Part shown: positions 35,876-45,118 of the stretch, piece after piece | Position numbering within the stretch: the first letter of the stretch is position 1 | How the letters are laid out: each line of letters begins with the position of its first letter | Source: Pseudomonas frederiksbergensis | GTDB lineage: Bacteria > Pseudomonadota > Gammaproteobacteria > Pseudomonadales > Pseudomonadaceae | NCBI RefSeq assembly: GCF_017114915.1 | Contig: NZ_JAAUOE010000016.1 | Coordinates: 1 to 64,000, forward strand | Direction of reading: 5' to 3' | Length of the DNA: 64,000 nucleotides | The notes under the pieces: model-generated | Seen by the model: the letters and a program-made list of their open reading frames with translations, nothing else | Database searches by the model: none | What the model was told of the DNA's origin: nothing | Program-made: the position numbers and the translations under genes

Positions 35876-36496
35876 TTATGCGGCGATGCGCAGGTTTTGC
35901 AGCACGATCGGGCGCGCCCAGCCGTTATCGAAGTCGAGTTGTTTCTGTTGTTCCACCAGTTCTTGCGGTGAGAACGGCGGAAACGGCTTGTCCAGCAGGT
36001 CGAGTTCGAACTCGGCGATCGGCAAGTGCAGCGGACGCGGTTGCGGTGCGGTGCCAAGGGCTGGCAGCGGTTGACCGGCGGTGAGCACGATCGGGCGAAC
36101 CCAGCCGCTTTCGAAGTCTTGTTGTTTCTGTTGCGCGACGATTTCTTCCGGCGGGAACGGCGGGAACGGTTTGTCGGCCAGGTCCATTTCGAACTCGGCA
36201 ATCGGCAGGAACAGTGGTTCCGGCGGGCGGACTACGGTTTCTTTCACATCACATTCGCGCTGGGAAACGATGTGCGCCAACAGCTCACTGCCGACGGTCG
36301 GTTCGACCGGGCTGTCGAGATCGACCGGCGGAAAGTTGAGAGACGCTGGCACCACATCGCCCGACTGATCGGCCAGGGCCTGGGCAAAAAAATCCTGCCA
36401 CAGGTGACTGACGCCACTCAGTGCTTGGGAATTTCGCAGGCCAAAATCGCCGTGGGGCGAGATGTAACCTATCGATGTGCGTTCAATGCCTGACAT
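35876..36496 (-). CDS. Hypothetical protein with two 45-residue repeats
   Basis: A 206-residue protein that I do not recognise. Residues 94-138 and 155-199 are copies with 34 of 45 positions the same; both read PL.LPIAEFE.DL.DKPFPPF and finish GW.RPIVL. A proline-rich linker joins them, and the N-terminal 90 residues are different and mildly hydrophobic. There is no signal or membrane span. The repeats contain many Phe-Pro pairs and could be binding modules. It is divergent from rsmJ across 93 bases. Confidence 0.75.
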   Translation of the reverse strand: MSGIERTSIGYISPHGDFGLRNSQALSGVSHLWQDFFAQALADQSGDVVPASLNFPPVDLDSPVEPTVGSELLAHIVSQRECDVKETVVRPPEPLFLPIAEFEMDLADKPFPPFPPEEIVAQQKQQDFESGWVRPIVLTAGQPLPALGTAPQPRPLHLPIAEFELDLLDKPFPPFSPQELVEQQKQLDFDNGWARPIVLQNLRIAA

Positions 36497-36589
36497 TTCT
36501 CTCGGTCGACGCTCAGCTCTGGCAAAATGCTCGATAGTTGGGTTATCGGCCGTTTTTGCCGATCATTAATTTTTTGAGCGTGTTTTCCC

Positions 36590-37372
36590 ATGATTGAGCA
36601 ACCTGCGGCCTGCCGCATCCATGTCGAGGCCTTGGGCGCGACTTTCCAGCCACAGGCCGAGCAATGGGCCGAGCGCCTGGGGTTGCCGTTGCAGGTGGAG
36701 GATGGCGAGTTCGCCTTGCAGGTGGGCGAGCAGGGGTTGCAGTTGCAACAGCTGGGGCCGGACGCACCGGGGCCGGTGCGGGTGGACTTCGTCGAGGGTG
36801 GCGCGGCCCATCGTCGGTTGTACGGTGGCGGCAGCGGTCAGATGATCGCCAAGGCGGTCGGTATCGCCCAGGGCGTGCGCCCGCGGGTGCTGGACGCCAC
36901 GGCGGGGTTGGGCAAGGACGCGTTCGTGCTGGCCAGCCTGGGCTGCGAGATGAGCCTGATTGAGCGTCAGCCTTTGATCGGCGCCTTGCTTGAAGATGGC
37001 CTGGCGCGCGGCGCGGAAGACTTCGACGTGGCGCCGATCGTGGCGCGGATGCATTTGCTCAAGGGCAATTCGATCGAGGTGATGCGCAACTGGGAAGGCG
37101 AGCCGCCGCAGGTGATCTACCTCGACCCGATGTTTCCCCATCGCGAGAAAACCGCATTGGTGAAGAAGGAAATGCGCCTGTTCCGACCGCTGGTCGGCGA
37201 TGACCCGGATGCCCCGGCCCTGCTCGAAGCGGCGTTGGCCCTGGCCAGTCACCGGGTAGTGGTCAAGCGCCCGCGCAAGGCGCCGTGCATTGACGGGCCC
37301 AAGCCGAGCCACGCGCTGGATGGCAAATCCAGCCGGTATGACATTTATCCGAAGAAGGCGTTGAAGCCTTGA
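36590..37372 (+). CDS. rsmJ: 16S rRNA (guanine1516-N2)-methyltransferase RsmJ
   Basis: A 260-residue SAM-dependent methyltransferase that modifies G1516 of 16S rRNA. The N-terminal part contains [18 protein letters not shown]; the SAM site is [18 protein letters not shown], and the catalytic motif is [20 protein letters not shown] (DPMFPH in place of DPPY). It ends in the basic [19 protein letters not shown]. These are the marks of YhiQ/RsmJ. The order rsmJ then mexL/mexJK is as I recall for P. aeruginosa PA3680-PA3676. Confidence 0.93.
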   Translation: MIEQPAACRIHVEALGATFQPQAEQWAERLGLPLQVEDGEFALQVGEQGLQLQQLGPDAPGPVRVDFVEGGAAHRRLYGGGSGQMIAKAVGIAQGVRPRVLDATAGLGKDAFVLASLGCEMSLIERQPLIGALLEDGLARGAEDFDVAPIVARMHLLKGNSIEVMRNWEGEPPQVIYLDPMFPHREKTALVKKEMRLFRPLVGDDPDAPALLEAALALASHRVVVKRPRKAPCIDGPKPSHALDGKSSRYDIYPKKALKP

Positions 37373-37381
37373 GTCGAGACT

Positions 37382-37488
37382 GATCGTTCCCACGCTCTGC
37401 GTGGGAATGCCTCAATGGACGCTCTGCGTCCGCTTCTGGGACGCTCTGCGTCCCGGGCTGCATTTCCACGCAGAGCGTGGGAACGATC
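37382..37488. repeat. Compound palindromic repeat, GATCGTTCCCACG family
   Basis: GATCGTTCCCACGCTCTGCG at 37382 and its complement ending CGTGGGAACGATC at 37488 bracket inner hairpins (GGACGCTCTGCGTCC, GGGACGCTCTGCGTCCC). The element lies between the converging rsmJ and mexL genes and probably acts as a two-way barrier. Confidence 0.87.
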
Positions 37489-37499
37489 ATCACTATCTA

Positions 37500-38144
37500 T
37501 CAGGCCGACTCTGGCCGATAAGCCCGCATAAACAACTCCACCACTTCCCGCACATGGGCTTCGGCCGCATCCCCGGTCACCGGTTCGCCGCAGCCATACA
37601 GCAAGCGGAAATTCCCCGCGCCCTTGAGCAGGCAGAAGAAATGTTCGGCGGCATTGCGTGGTTTATCGATGCTCAACACGCCGCTCTGATCGATCTTGCC
37701 CAGCAACCGCTCCATGCCGTGCAACATGCGTTCCGGCCCGGCCTCGAAGAAGATCTGCGAGAGTTTCGGGTCCTGGCTGCCCAGGGTCATCATCAGCCGG
37801 TGCAGGTTCACCGATTCGTCACTGTTGATCAGTTGATGAAAGCCACGCGCAATGTTCAGCAGCACGGTTTCCACCGCAATGCCGTCCGGCAATTCAAAAA
37901 ACAGTGGTGGCAGTTGTTCCTCGCATTTGGCCACCACGGCGGCGGAGAACAACGTCTCCTTGTCGGTGAAATGGCTGTAGACCGTCAGCTTCGACACACC
38001 GGCCTCAGTTGCCACGGCATCCATGCTGGTACTGGCGTAGCCCTTACTCAGAAACAGAATTTTCGCCGCGTTGAGGATAGCCTGGCGTTTGGCCAGATCC
38101 TTGGGGCGGCCCGGACCGCTGGGAGTTGAAAGATTGTCAGACAT
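37500..38144 (-). CDS. mexL: TetR-family repressor MexL
   Basis: A 214-residue repressor. The helix-turn-helix part is AAKILFLSKGYASTSMDAVA and AGVSKLTVYSHFTDKETLF (about 22-65), preceded by GRPKDLAKR. It is divergent from an RND pump; in P. aeruginosa MexL (212 residues) represses mexJK in this same arrangement, with MexJ and MexK of 367 and 1025 residues against 366 and 1023 here. The start is ATG 38144. An inverted repeat in the shared promoter region is the likely operator. Confidence 0.82.
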   Translation of the reverse strand: MSDNLSTPSGPGRPKDLAKRQAILNAAKILFLSKGYASTSMDAVATEAGVSKLTVYSHFTDKETLFSAAVVAKCEEQLPPLFFELPDGIAVETVLLNIARGFHQLINSDESVNLHRLMMTLGSQDPKLSQIFFEAGPERMLHGMERLLGKIDQSGVLSIDKPRNAAEHFFCLLKGAGNFRLLYGCGEPVTGDAAEAHVREVVELFMRAYRPESA

Positions 38145-38186
38145 TTTTCGCTTTAATACTGGACTGGTGAGTTTGCTATTAATAAC

Positions 38187-38200
38187 ATACTGGTCAGTAT
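38187..38200. promoter_or_regulatory. Candidate MexL operator
   Basis: ATACTGGTCAGTAT is a 6-bp perfect inverted repeat (ATACTG / CAGTAT) with a two-base centre, in the 93-base space between mexL and mexJ. A partial second copy, ATACTGGACTGGTGAG, begins at about 38157. Position and symmetry fit a TetR-type operator that controls both genes. Confidence 0.65.
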
Positions 38201-38237
38201 AAATATTCCAAGCACCATTAGCGAAAGGTCGTTCACC

Positions 38238-39338
38238 ATGTTCCGCCATGCCTTGTCCCTCGCGTTGCCGGTCAGTCTGGCTTTTTTATTGTCTGCGTGT
38301 GGCCACGAAGAGGCGCCTCAAGTCACCGTCCGCCCGGCCATGGTCGTGCAGCCAGAGCCTTCGGCCCAGGCAATGGAAAGTTATCCCGGTGAAGTTCGCG
38401 CGCGCTATGAGCCGGACCTGGCCTTTCGCATCGGCGGCAAAGTCAGCCGACGACTGGTCGAAGAGGGGCAACGGGTCAAGGCCGATCAGCCTCTGGCGGA
38501 ACTCGATCCGCAGGACGTGCGTCTGCAACTGGAAGCCACCCGTGCCCAGGTCGCGGCTGCCGAAGCCAATCTGAACCTGGTGCGCGCCGAGCGTGATCGC
38601 TACAAGACCCTGATGGAACGGCAGATGGTCAGCCGTTCACAGTACGACAACGCGGAAAACCTCTACCGCTCCGGTGAGGCCCGCCTCAAGCAAATCAAAG
38701 CCGAATTCAACGTCTCGACCAATCAGGCCAGTTACGCGGTGCTGCGCGCGCCACAGGATGGCGTGGTGGCCAAGCGTGCGGTTGAGGTCGGGCAAGTGGT
38801 GGCGGCCGGGCAAATCGTATTTACCCTCGCCACCGATGGCGAGCGTGAAGTGTTGATCAGCCTGCCGGAACAGAGCTTCGGCCGCTTCAAGGTCGGGCAG
38901 CCGGTCTCGGTGGAACTCTGGACCCAGCCCGATCAACGTTTCCCCGGGCGCATCCGCGAGTTGTCGCCGGCCGCTGATCCGAAATCCCGCACCTTCGCCG
39001 CCCGTATCGCGTTTACCGCCGGCAAGGTTCCCGCCGAACTCGGCCAGAGTGCCCGGGTGTTCATCCAGACCGCCGAAGTGGTGCCGTTGTCGGTACCGCT
39101 GTCGGCGCTCACCGCAGAAAACGGTGCCACTTACGTATGGGTGGTGGGCGCCAACAACACCTTGAAAAAAGCCCCGGTGCGGGTCGGTGCATTCAGCGAG
39201 AAAACCGTGCCGGTGCTCGAAGGCCTGAACGCCAGCGACTGGGTGGTGGCCGCCGGTGTGCATGTGCTTCACGACGGGCAACAAGTGCGCCCGGTGGATC
39301 GCTCCAACCGCGTGGTCAATCTGGCGCACAAGGAGTAA
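38238..39338 (+). CDS. mexJ: RND efflux periplasmic adaptor lipoprotein MexJ
   Basis: A 366-residue membrane-fusion protein. The lipoprotein signal is LALPVSLAFLLSACGHE, lipobox LSAC (Cys21). The lipoyl half-motif is YEPDLAFRIGGKVSRRLVEE, a long helical hairpin runs at about 95-160 (ATRAQVAAAEANLNLVRAER), then the second half-motif VLRAPQDGVVAKRAVEVGQV and the beta-barrel. It joins the pump to an outer-membrane channel; no channel gene follows, and P. aeruginosa MexJK likewise borrows OprM or OpmH. Confidence 0.87.
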   Translation: MFRHALSLALPVSLAFLLSACGHEEAPQVTVRPAMVVQPEPSAQAMESYPGEVRARYEPDLAFRIGGKVSRRLVEEGQRVKADQPLAELDPQDVRLQLEATRAQVAAAEANLNLVRAERDRYKTLMERQMVSRSQYDNAENLYRSGEARLKQIKAEFNVSTNQASYAVLRAPQDGVVAKRAVEVGQVVAAGQIVFTLATDGEREVLISLPEQSFGRFKVGQPVSVELWTQPDQRFPGRIRELSPAADPKSRTFAARIAFTAGKVPAELGQSARVFIQTAEVVPLSVPLSALTAENGATYVWVVGANNTLKKAPVRVGAFSEKTVPVLEGLNASDWVVAAGVHVLHDGQQVRPVDRSNRVVNLAHKE

Positions 39339-39344
39339 TCCCCG

Positions 39345-42300
39345 ATGGGTTTCAATCTTTCCGAATGGGCGCTGCGTAACCGCCAGATCGTCCTGTTCCT
39401 GATGCTCTTGCTGGCCGTCGTCGGTGCGTTGTCTTACACCAAGCTCGGCCAAAGCGAAGACCCGCCGTTCACCTTCAAGGCCATGGTGATTCGCACCAAC
39501 TGGCCGGGAGCCACGGCCGAGGAAGTGTCGCGCCAGGTCACCGAGCGTATCGAAAAAAAACTGATGGAAACCGGCGAGTACGAACGGATCACCTCGTTCT
39601 CCCGCCCGGGCGAGTCCCAGGTGACATTCATGGCTCGGGACTCCATGCACTCGGTGGAAATCCCGGAGCTCTGGTATCAGGTCCGGAAAAAAATCAGCGA
39701 CATCCGCCATACCCTGCCACCGGGCATTCAGGGGCCGTTTTTCAACGATGAATTCGGCACCACCTTCGGCAACATCTACGCCCTGACCGGTGACGGATTT
39801 GATTACGCGGTGCTCAAGGATTACGCCGACCGCATCCAGATTCAGCTGCAACGGGTCAAGGATGTGGGCAAGGTCGACCTGCTCGGGCTGCAGGACGAGA
39901 AGATCTGGATCGAACTCTCCAACGTCAAACTGGCTACCCTCGGCTTGCCGTTGGCGGTGGTGCAGCAGGCCCTTGAAGAACAGAACGCGATGTCCACCGC
40001 AGGTTTCTTCGAAACCACCAGCGAGCGTTTGCAGCTACGGGTCTCGGGGAATTTTCAGACGGTCGACGAGATCAAGAACTTCCCGATCCGCGTCGCTGAT
40101 CGCACATTCCGCATTGGTGATGTGGCGAACGTTCGTCGCGGTTTCAACGATCCACCGGCGCCGCGCATGCGTTTCATGGCTGAAGACGCCATCGGTCTGG
40201 CCGTGGCCATGAAGGAAGGCGGCGATATTCTGATACTGGGCAAGGCGCTGGAAATCGAGTTCGCCCGGATCCAGGAAAACCTTCCGGCCGGCATGCAGTT
40301 GCGCAAAGTGTCCGATCAACCCGCCGCGGTGAAAACCGGTGTTGGCGAGTTCGTTCAGGTGCTGGTGGAGGCCCTGGCGATTGTGTTGCTGGTGAGCTTC
40401 TTCTCCCTCGGCGTGCGCACCGGCATGGTGGTGGCGCTGGCGATTCCGCTGGTGTTGGCGATGACCTTCGCCTGCATGTATTACTTAGGGATAGGCCTGC
40501 ACAAGATTTCCCTCGGCGCGCTGGTGCTGGCGCTGGGCCTGCTGGTGGACGACGCGATCATCGCCGTGGAAATGATGGCGATCAAAATGGAGCAGGGCTT
40601 CGACCGGGTGAAGGCTGCCAGCTATGCCTGGACCAGCACCGCGTTCCCGATGCTCACCGGTACGCTGATCACCGCGGCCGGCTTCCTGCCGATTGCCACC
40701 GCGCAATCGGGCACCGGCGAATACACCCGCTCGATCTTCCAGGTAGTGACCATCGCGCTGCTGGCGTCGTGGGTGGCTGCTGTGGTCTTTGTGCCTTATC
40801 TGGGGGAAAAACTCCTGCCGGACCTGGCGAAAATTCACGCCGCCAAACACGGCACCGGCGACGGCCAACCCGACCCTTATGGCACACCGTTCTATCTGCG
40901 TGTCAGACGGCTGGTGGAGTGGTGCGTGCGTCGGCGCAAAACGGTGATCGTCCTGACCATCGTGATGTTCGTCGCCTCCGTGGTGCTGTTCCGTTTCGTG
41001 CCGCAGCAGTTCTTCCCGGCTTCGGGGCGGCTGGAGTTGATGGTCGATCTGAAACTGGCCGAAGGGGCGTCTTTGAGCAACACCGCCGAAGAGGTCAAAC
41101 GCCTCGAAGGCCTGCTCAAGGATCACGCCGGGATCGACAACTACGTGGCGTATGTTGGCACCGGTTCGCCGCGGTTCTACCTGCCGCTGGATCAACAATT
41201 GCCTGCAGCGAGCTTCGCGCAGTTTGTCGTCCTGGCCAAAACCATCGAAGACCGCGAAACCCTGCGCACCTGGCTGATCGAAACCCTCAACGAACAATTC
41301 CCGGCCCTGCGCTCGCGGGTCACGCGGCTGGAGAATGGCCCGCCGGTTGGTTATCCGGTGCAGTTCCGGGTCACCGGTGAACACATTGCGGACGTCCGCG
41401 CCCTGGCGCGTAAAGTCGCGGCCAAGGTTCGCGAGAACCCACACGTGGCCAACGTGCATCTGGACTGGGAAGAACCGAGCAAAGTCGTGTACCTGAACGT
41501 CGATCAGGACCGTGCGCGGGCACTGGGCGTGAGCACGGCGAACCTCTCGGGTTTCCTGCGAAGCTCGCTGACCGGTGCCAGTGTCAGCCAGTACCGCGAA
41601 GACAACGAATTGATCGAGATCCTGCTGCGCGGCACGGTGCATGAGCGTACCGAACTGGCGTTGCTGCCGAGCCTGGCCGTGCCGACTGATAACAATCGCA
41701 GCGTGGCCCTGTCGCAGATCGCAACGCTGGAATACGGCTTTGAAGAAGGCATTATCTGGCACCGTAACCGCCTGCCCAACGTGACGGTTCGCGCCGACAT
41801 CTACGGCAAGGAACAGCCGGCGACACTGGTGCAGCAAATCATGCCGACCCTCGATCCGATCCGCGCTGAACTGCCGGACGGCTACCTGCTGGACGTCGGC
41901 GGTACCGTGGAAGACTCGGCCCGTGGGCAGAACTCGGTGAAGGCCGGGGTGCCGTTGTTCATCGTGGTGGTGCTGACGTTGCTGATGCTGCAACTGCGCA
42001 GTTTCTCACGCACGGTGATGGTGTTTCTGACGGCGCCACTGGGATTGATCGGCGTGACGCTGTTCCTGATGGTGTTCCGTCAGCCGTTCGGCTTCGTCGC
42101 CATGCTCGGGACCATCGCGTTGTCCGGGATGATCATGCGTAACTCGGTGATTCTGGTGGATCAGATCGAGCAGGACATCGCTGCCGGGCTCAAGCCTTGG
42201 CAGGCGATCATCGAGGCGACGGTGCGACGTTTCCGGCCGATTGTGTTGACCGCGCTGGCGGCCGTGCTGGCGATGATTCCATTGTCGCGCAGTGTGTTTT

Positions 42301-42416
42301 TCGGGCCGATGGCGGTGGCGATCATGGGCGGGCTGATTGTGGCGACGGCGTTGACGCTGCTGTTCTTGCCGGCGTTGTATGCGGCGTGGTTCCGGGTGAA
42401 AAAAGACCCCGCCTGA
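39345..42416 (+). CDS. mexK: RND efflux pump inner-membrane transporter MexK
   Basis: A 1023-residue proton-driven drug exporter with 12 membrane spans and two large periplasmic loops. It has LGQSEDPPFTFKAMVIRTNW near the start and the span-4 proton-relay pair in LALGLLVDDAIIAVEMMAIK (two aspartates). The second half mirrors this with GTIALSGMIMRNSVILVDQI. It begins six bases after mexJ. The subfamily is nearer to MexK/TriC than to MexB. Substrates in P. aeruginosa include erythromycin, tetracycline and triclosan; this is known from the family, not from the sequence. Confidence 0.88.
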   Translation: MGFNLSEWALRNRQIVLFLMLLLAVVGALSYTKLGQSEDPPFTFKAMVIRTNWPGATAEEVSRQVTERIEKKLMETGEYERITSFSRPGESQVTFMARDSMHSVEIPELWYQVRKKISDIRHTLPPGIQGPFFNDEFGTTFGNIYALTGDGFDYAVLKDYADRIQIQLQRVKDVGKVDLLGLQDEKIWIELSNVKLATLGLPLAVVQQALEEQNAMSTAGFFETTSERLQLRVSGNFQTVDEIKNFPIRVADRTFRIGDVANVRRGFNDPPAPRMRFMAEDAIGLAVAMKEGGDILILGKALEIEFARIQENLPAGMQLRKVSDQPAAVKTGVGEFVQVLVEALAIVLLVSFFSLGVRTGMVVALAIPLVLAMTFACMYYLGIGLHKISLGALVLALGLLVDDAIIAVEMMAIKMEQGFDRVKAASYAWTSTAFPMLTGTLITAAGFLPIATAQSGTGEYTRSIFQVVTIALLASWVAAVVFVPYLGEKLLPDLAKIHAAKHGTGDGQPDPYGTPFYLRVRRLVEWCVRRRKTVIVLTIVMFVASVVLFRFVPQQFFPASGRLELMVDLKLAEGASLSNTAEEVKRLEGLLKDHAGIDNYVAYVGTGSPRFYLPLDQQLPAASFAQFVVLAKTIEDRETLRTWLIETLNEQFPALRSRVTRLENGPPVGYPVQFRVTGEHIADVRALARKVAAKVRENPHVANVHLDWEEPSKVVYLNVDQDRARALGVSTANLSGFLRSSLTGASVSQYREDNELIEILLRGTVHERTELALLPSLAVPTDNNRSVALSQIATLEYGFEEGIIWHRNRLPNVTVRADIYGKEQPATLVQQIMPTLDPIRAELPDGYLLDVGGTVEDSARGQNSVKAGVPLFIVVVLTLLMLQLRSFSRTVMVFLTAPLGLIGVTLFLMVFRQPFGFVAMLGTIALSGMIMRNSVILVDQIEQDIAAGLKPWQAIIEATVRRFRPIVLTALAAVLAMIPLSRSVFFGPMAVAIMGGLIVATALTLLFLPALYAAWFRVKKDPA

Positions 42417-42445
42417 CTTGTCGGCCTGAAACACTCGAGCACAAA

Positions 42446-42475
42446 AAAGGCGACTCCCTCACAGGAGTCGCCTTT
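42446..42475. terminator. Two-way intrinsic terminator between mexK and gcd
   Basis: AAAGGCGACTCC (42446-42457) pairs with GGAGTCGCCTTT (42464-42475), loop CTCACA; an A run precedes and T-rich bases follow, so it can end both converging genes. Confidence 0.9.
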
Positions 42476-42495
42476 GTCTTAACCGCCGCTACCGC

Positions 42496-44904
42496 TTATT
42501 CCGACAGTTTGTACGCAATCACATAGTCACCTTGCTTGGTGCCCAGCGAGCCATGACCGCCGGCAACGACGAGCACGTATTGCTTGCCGTCTTTACCGGT
42601 GTAGGTCATCGGCGTGGTTTGCGCGCCGGCTGGCAGGCGGCCTTCCCACAGCTGTTTGCCGTTTTTCACGTCGTAGGCGCGCAGGTACTGGTCGAGGGTG
42701 CCGCTCAGGAAGGCTACGCCACCGGCGGTGGTGAAGGTGCCGCCCAGGCTGGGAACGCCCATGCTCAGGGGAATCGGAACCGGCGAGCTGTCGCGCACGG
42801 TGCCGTTCTTGTGCATCCAGATGGTTTTGTTGGTGGTCAAATCGACCGCCGCCACGTAGCCCCAGGCCGGCGCCTGGCACGGCAGGCCCATTGGCGACAG
42901 CAGCGCTTCAAGGATCACCCCGTATGGCGCGCCTTTGTTGGGCTGCACGCCTTCGGTTTCGCTCACCCTTGGGCCTTGTTTGGCGATCTCGGCGGCCGGG
43001 ATCAGTTTCGATTTGAACGCCATGTAGCTCGGGTTCACGAAAGCAATCTGACGCACCGGGTCAACCGACATACCGCCCCAGTCGAACACGCCGAAGTTAC
43101 CCGGATAAACGATCGAGCCTTGCAGCGACGGCGGCGTGAACATGCCGTCGTAACGCAGGGATTTGAAGTCGATCCGGCACAGCATCTGATCGAACGGGGT
43201 CACGCCCCACATGTCGCGTTCCTTGAGGGTCGGCGGCACGAAGTTCAGGTCGGACATCGGCTGGGTCGGCGACGTGTAATCGCCTTCCACTGCGCCTTGC
43301 GGCACCGGAATTTCCTTGATCGGCACAATCGGTTTGCCGTTGCTGCGGTCCAGCACGTAGATGCTGCCTTGCTTGGTGGACGCGAGCACCGCCGGTTTCA
43401 CACCGTCCGCGGTTTTCAGGTCCATCAGGGTTGGCTGGCCACCCACGTCCATGTCCCACAGGTCATGGTGGGTGAACTGGAAGTGCCAGCGCACCTTACC
43501 GGTGGCGATGTCCAGCGCAGTCAGGCCGGCGGCGTGCAGTTCCGATTCCGGGGTGCGGAAGCCACCGAACTGGTCAGGCGTCTGGTTGCCCATCGGCAGG
43601 TAGATCATGCCGAGTTTTTCGTCGACGCTGAAGATGGACCACATGTTCGGCGAGTTGCGGGTGTAGACCTTGCCTTCGGCAATCGGCGTGGTGTCGTCCG
43701 GGTTGCCGCTGTCCCAGTTCCACACCAGTTTGCCGGTGTGCACGTCGAACGCGCGGATCACGCCACTTGGTTCGTCGGTGGAGACGTTGTCGGTGACGTG
43801 ACCGCCAATCACCACCAGGTCTTTGGTGACCGCCGGTGGCGAAGTGGAGTAGTAACCGCCAGCCGTGAAGCCGCCGATGTTGGCGGTCAGGTCGACCTGG
43901 CCTCCGTTGCCGAAGTCTTCGCACATTTTGCCGGTGTCGGCGTTCAGGGCGATCAGGCGGGTGTCGGCGGTCGGCAGGAAGATCCGGCGAGGGCAGACGC
44001 TGGTCACTGGCGCATTGGCAGTGCCGGTCGGGCTCTGCTCGGACGCGTAGGCGGCGTCATCGTGATAGGTCACGCCACGGCAGGTCATGTGCGCCCAACC
44101 CTTGAAGTTCGCCGCATTCTGCGTGGAGAGCTTCGGATCGAAACGCCAGAGTTCCTTGCCGGTGTCCGGGTCCAGCGCAATCACCTGGCTGTGCGGCGTG
44201 CAGACATAGAGCATGCCGTTGGCTTTGAGCGGGGTGTTTTCGGCGGTGGTTTCACCCGGGTCGTTCGGCCCCGGCAGGTCGCCGGTGCGGTAGGTCCACG
44301 CAGGAACCAGTTTGCTGACGTTCTGCGGCGTGATTTGCGCCAGTGGCGAGTAACGATCGCCATGGGCGCTGCGGCCGTAGGAGTTCCAGTCGCCATCGGG
44401 CATGGCCGGGGCGGTGTTGCTCATGCCAGGTACGGCGTCACGATCCAGTTCGCCTTTGATTTCACCGGGGTTGGTGAACAGGCTGGCCAGCGCGGCGATA
44501 CCGGTGATGACCACGGCAGCGCTCAGCACACCGGTACCGACCGGGTTGAAGTCTCCGCGACGCAACGGGCGACGAAACCATGGCAGCAGCATGACGATGC
44601 CGAGGGTAAAGAGCAGCGCCAGACGTGGCACCAGTTGCCACCAGTCCAGACCGACTTCCCACAGTGCCCAGACGGTACTGGCGAACAGCACCACCGCGTA
44701 AACGCTCAGCGCTACGTAGCGGTCGGCCAGCAGCAACCCCCCGGCCACCATCAGGCCGATACCGGCCAGCAGGTAATACAGCGAGCCGCCGAGCATGCTC
44801 AGCTTGATTCCCCCGGCCAGCAAGGCCAAGCCCATTAGCAGAAGCACGATACCGAGCAGGCTCGGCAGCAGACGGCTTCGACTCAAAGCACCATCAGTGC
44901 TCAT
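42496..44904 (-). CDS. gcd: Membrane-bound PQQ-dependent glucose dehydrogenase
   Basis: An 802-residue quinoprotein that oxidises glucose to gluconate in the periplasm and passes electrons to ubiquinone. The first 145 residues hold five membrane spans (LLGIVLLLMGLALLAGGIKL, SLYYLLAGIGLMVAGGLLLA and others). The rest is an eight-bladed PQQ propeller with DGDWNSYGRSAHGDRYSPL, GKELWRFDP, and the C-terminal GGHGSLGTKQGDYVIAYKL. The length fits Gcd of pseudomonads. An oprB porin lies upstream on the same strand, as beside gcd in P. putida. Confidence 0.95.
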   Translation of the reverse strand: MSTDGALSRSRLLPSLLGIVLLLMGLALLAGGIKLSMLGGSLYYLLAGIGLMVAGGLLLADRYVALSVYAVVLFASTVWALWEVGLDWWQLVPRLALLFTLGIVMLLPWFRRPLRRGDFNPVGTGVLSAAVVITGIAALASLFTNPGEIKGELDRDAVPGMSNTAPAMPDGDWNSYGRSAHGDRYSPLAQITPQNVSKLVPAWTYRTGDLPGPNDPGETTAENTPLKANGMLYVCTPHSQVIALDPDTGKELWRFDPKLSTQNAANFKGWAHMTCRGVTYHDDAAYASEQSPTGTANAPVTSVCPRRIFLPTADTRLIALNADTGKMCEDFGNGGQVDLTANIGGFTAGGYYSTSPPAVTKDLVVIGGHVTDNVSTDEPSGVIRAFDVHTGKLVWNWDSGNPDDTTPIAEGKVYTRNSPNMWSIFSVDEKLGMIYLPMGNQTPDQFGGFRTPESELHAAGLTALDIATGKVRWHFQFTHHDLWDMDVGGQPTLMDLKTADGVKPAVLASTKQGSIYVLDRSNGKPIVPIKEIPVPQGAVEGDYTSPTQPMSDLNFVPPTLKERDMWGVTPFDQMLCRIDFKSLRYDGMFTPPSLQGSIVYPGNFGVFDWGGMSVDPVRQIAFVNPSYMAFKSKLIPAAEIAKQGPRVSETEGVQPNKGAPYGVILEALLSPMGLPCQAPAWGYVAAVDLTTNKTIWMHKNGTVRDSSPVPIPLSMGVPSLGGTFTTAGGVAFLSGTLDQYLRAYDVKNGKQLWEGRLPAGAQTTPMTYTGKDGKQYVLVVAGGHGSLGTKQGDYVIAYKLSE

Positions 44905-45008
44905 AGTGTGGTTCTCCGTGACGTTTCAAGTAGTCCCGCGCAGTAGTCACTGTAGATGACGATCCGGCGTGGGCATGGTTCATATAAAAAACGGTTTGAC
45001 GCCGCATT

Positions 45009-45104
45009 CCCTGTAGGAGCGGGCTTGCCCGCGAAGACGTCGGTACAGTCAACATTGATGTCGCCTGACACACCGCTTTCGCGGGCAAACCCGCTCCTAC
45101 AGGG
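45009..45104. repeat. REP doublet (REPIN) between oprB and gcd
   Basis: CCCTGTAGGAGCGGGCTTGC begins the left copy (45009-45035) and the right copy (45078-45104) ends CCCGCTCCTACAGGG; the arms differ at one or two bases. It has the same build as the element at 7491-7587. Confidence 0.87.
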
Positions 45105-45118
45105 ATTTGTGGTGATTC

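Noticed and set aside
42532..44838. A 768-codon open frame on the plus strand opposite gcd
   Set aside because: It is antisense to a clearly recognised quinoprotein gene; the product is a His/Arg/Gly-rich run without family motifs, as expected from GC-rich third positions.
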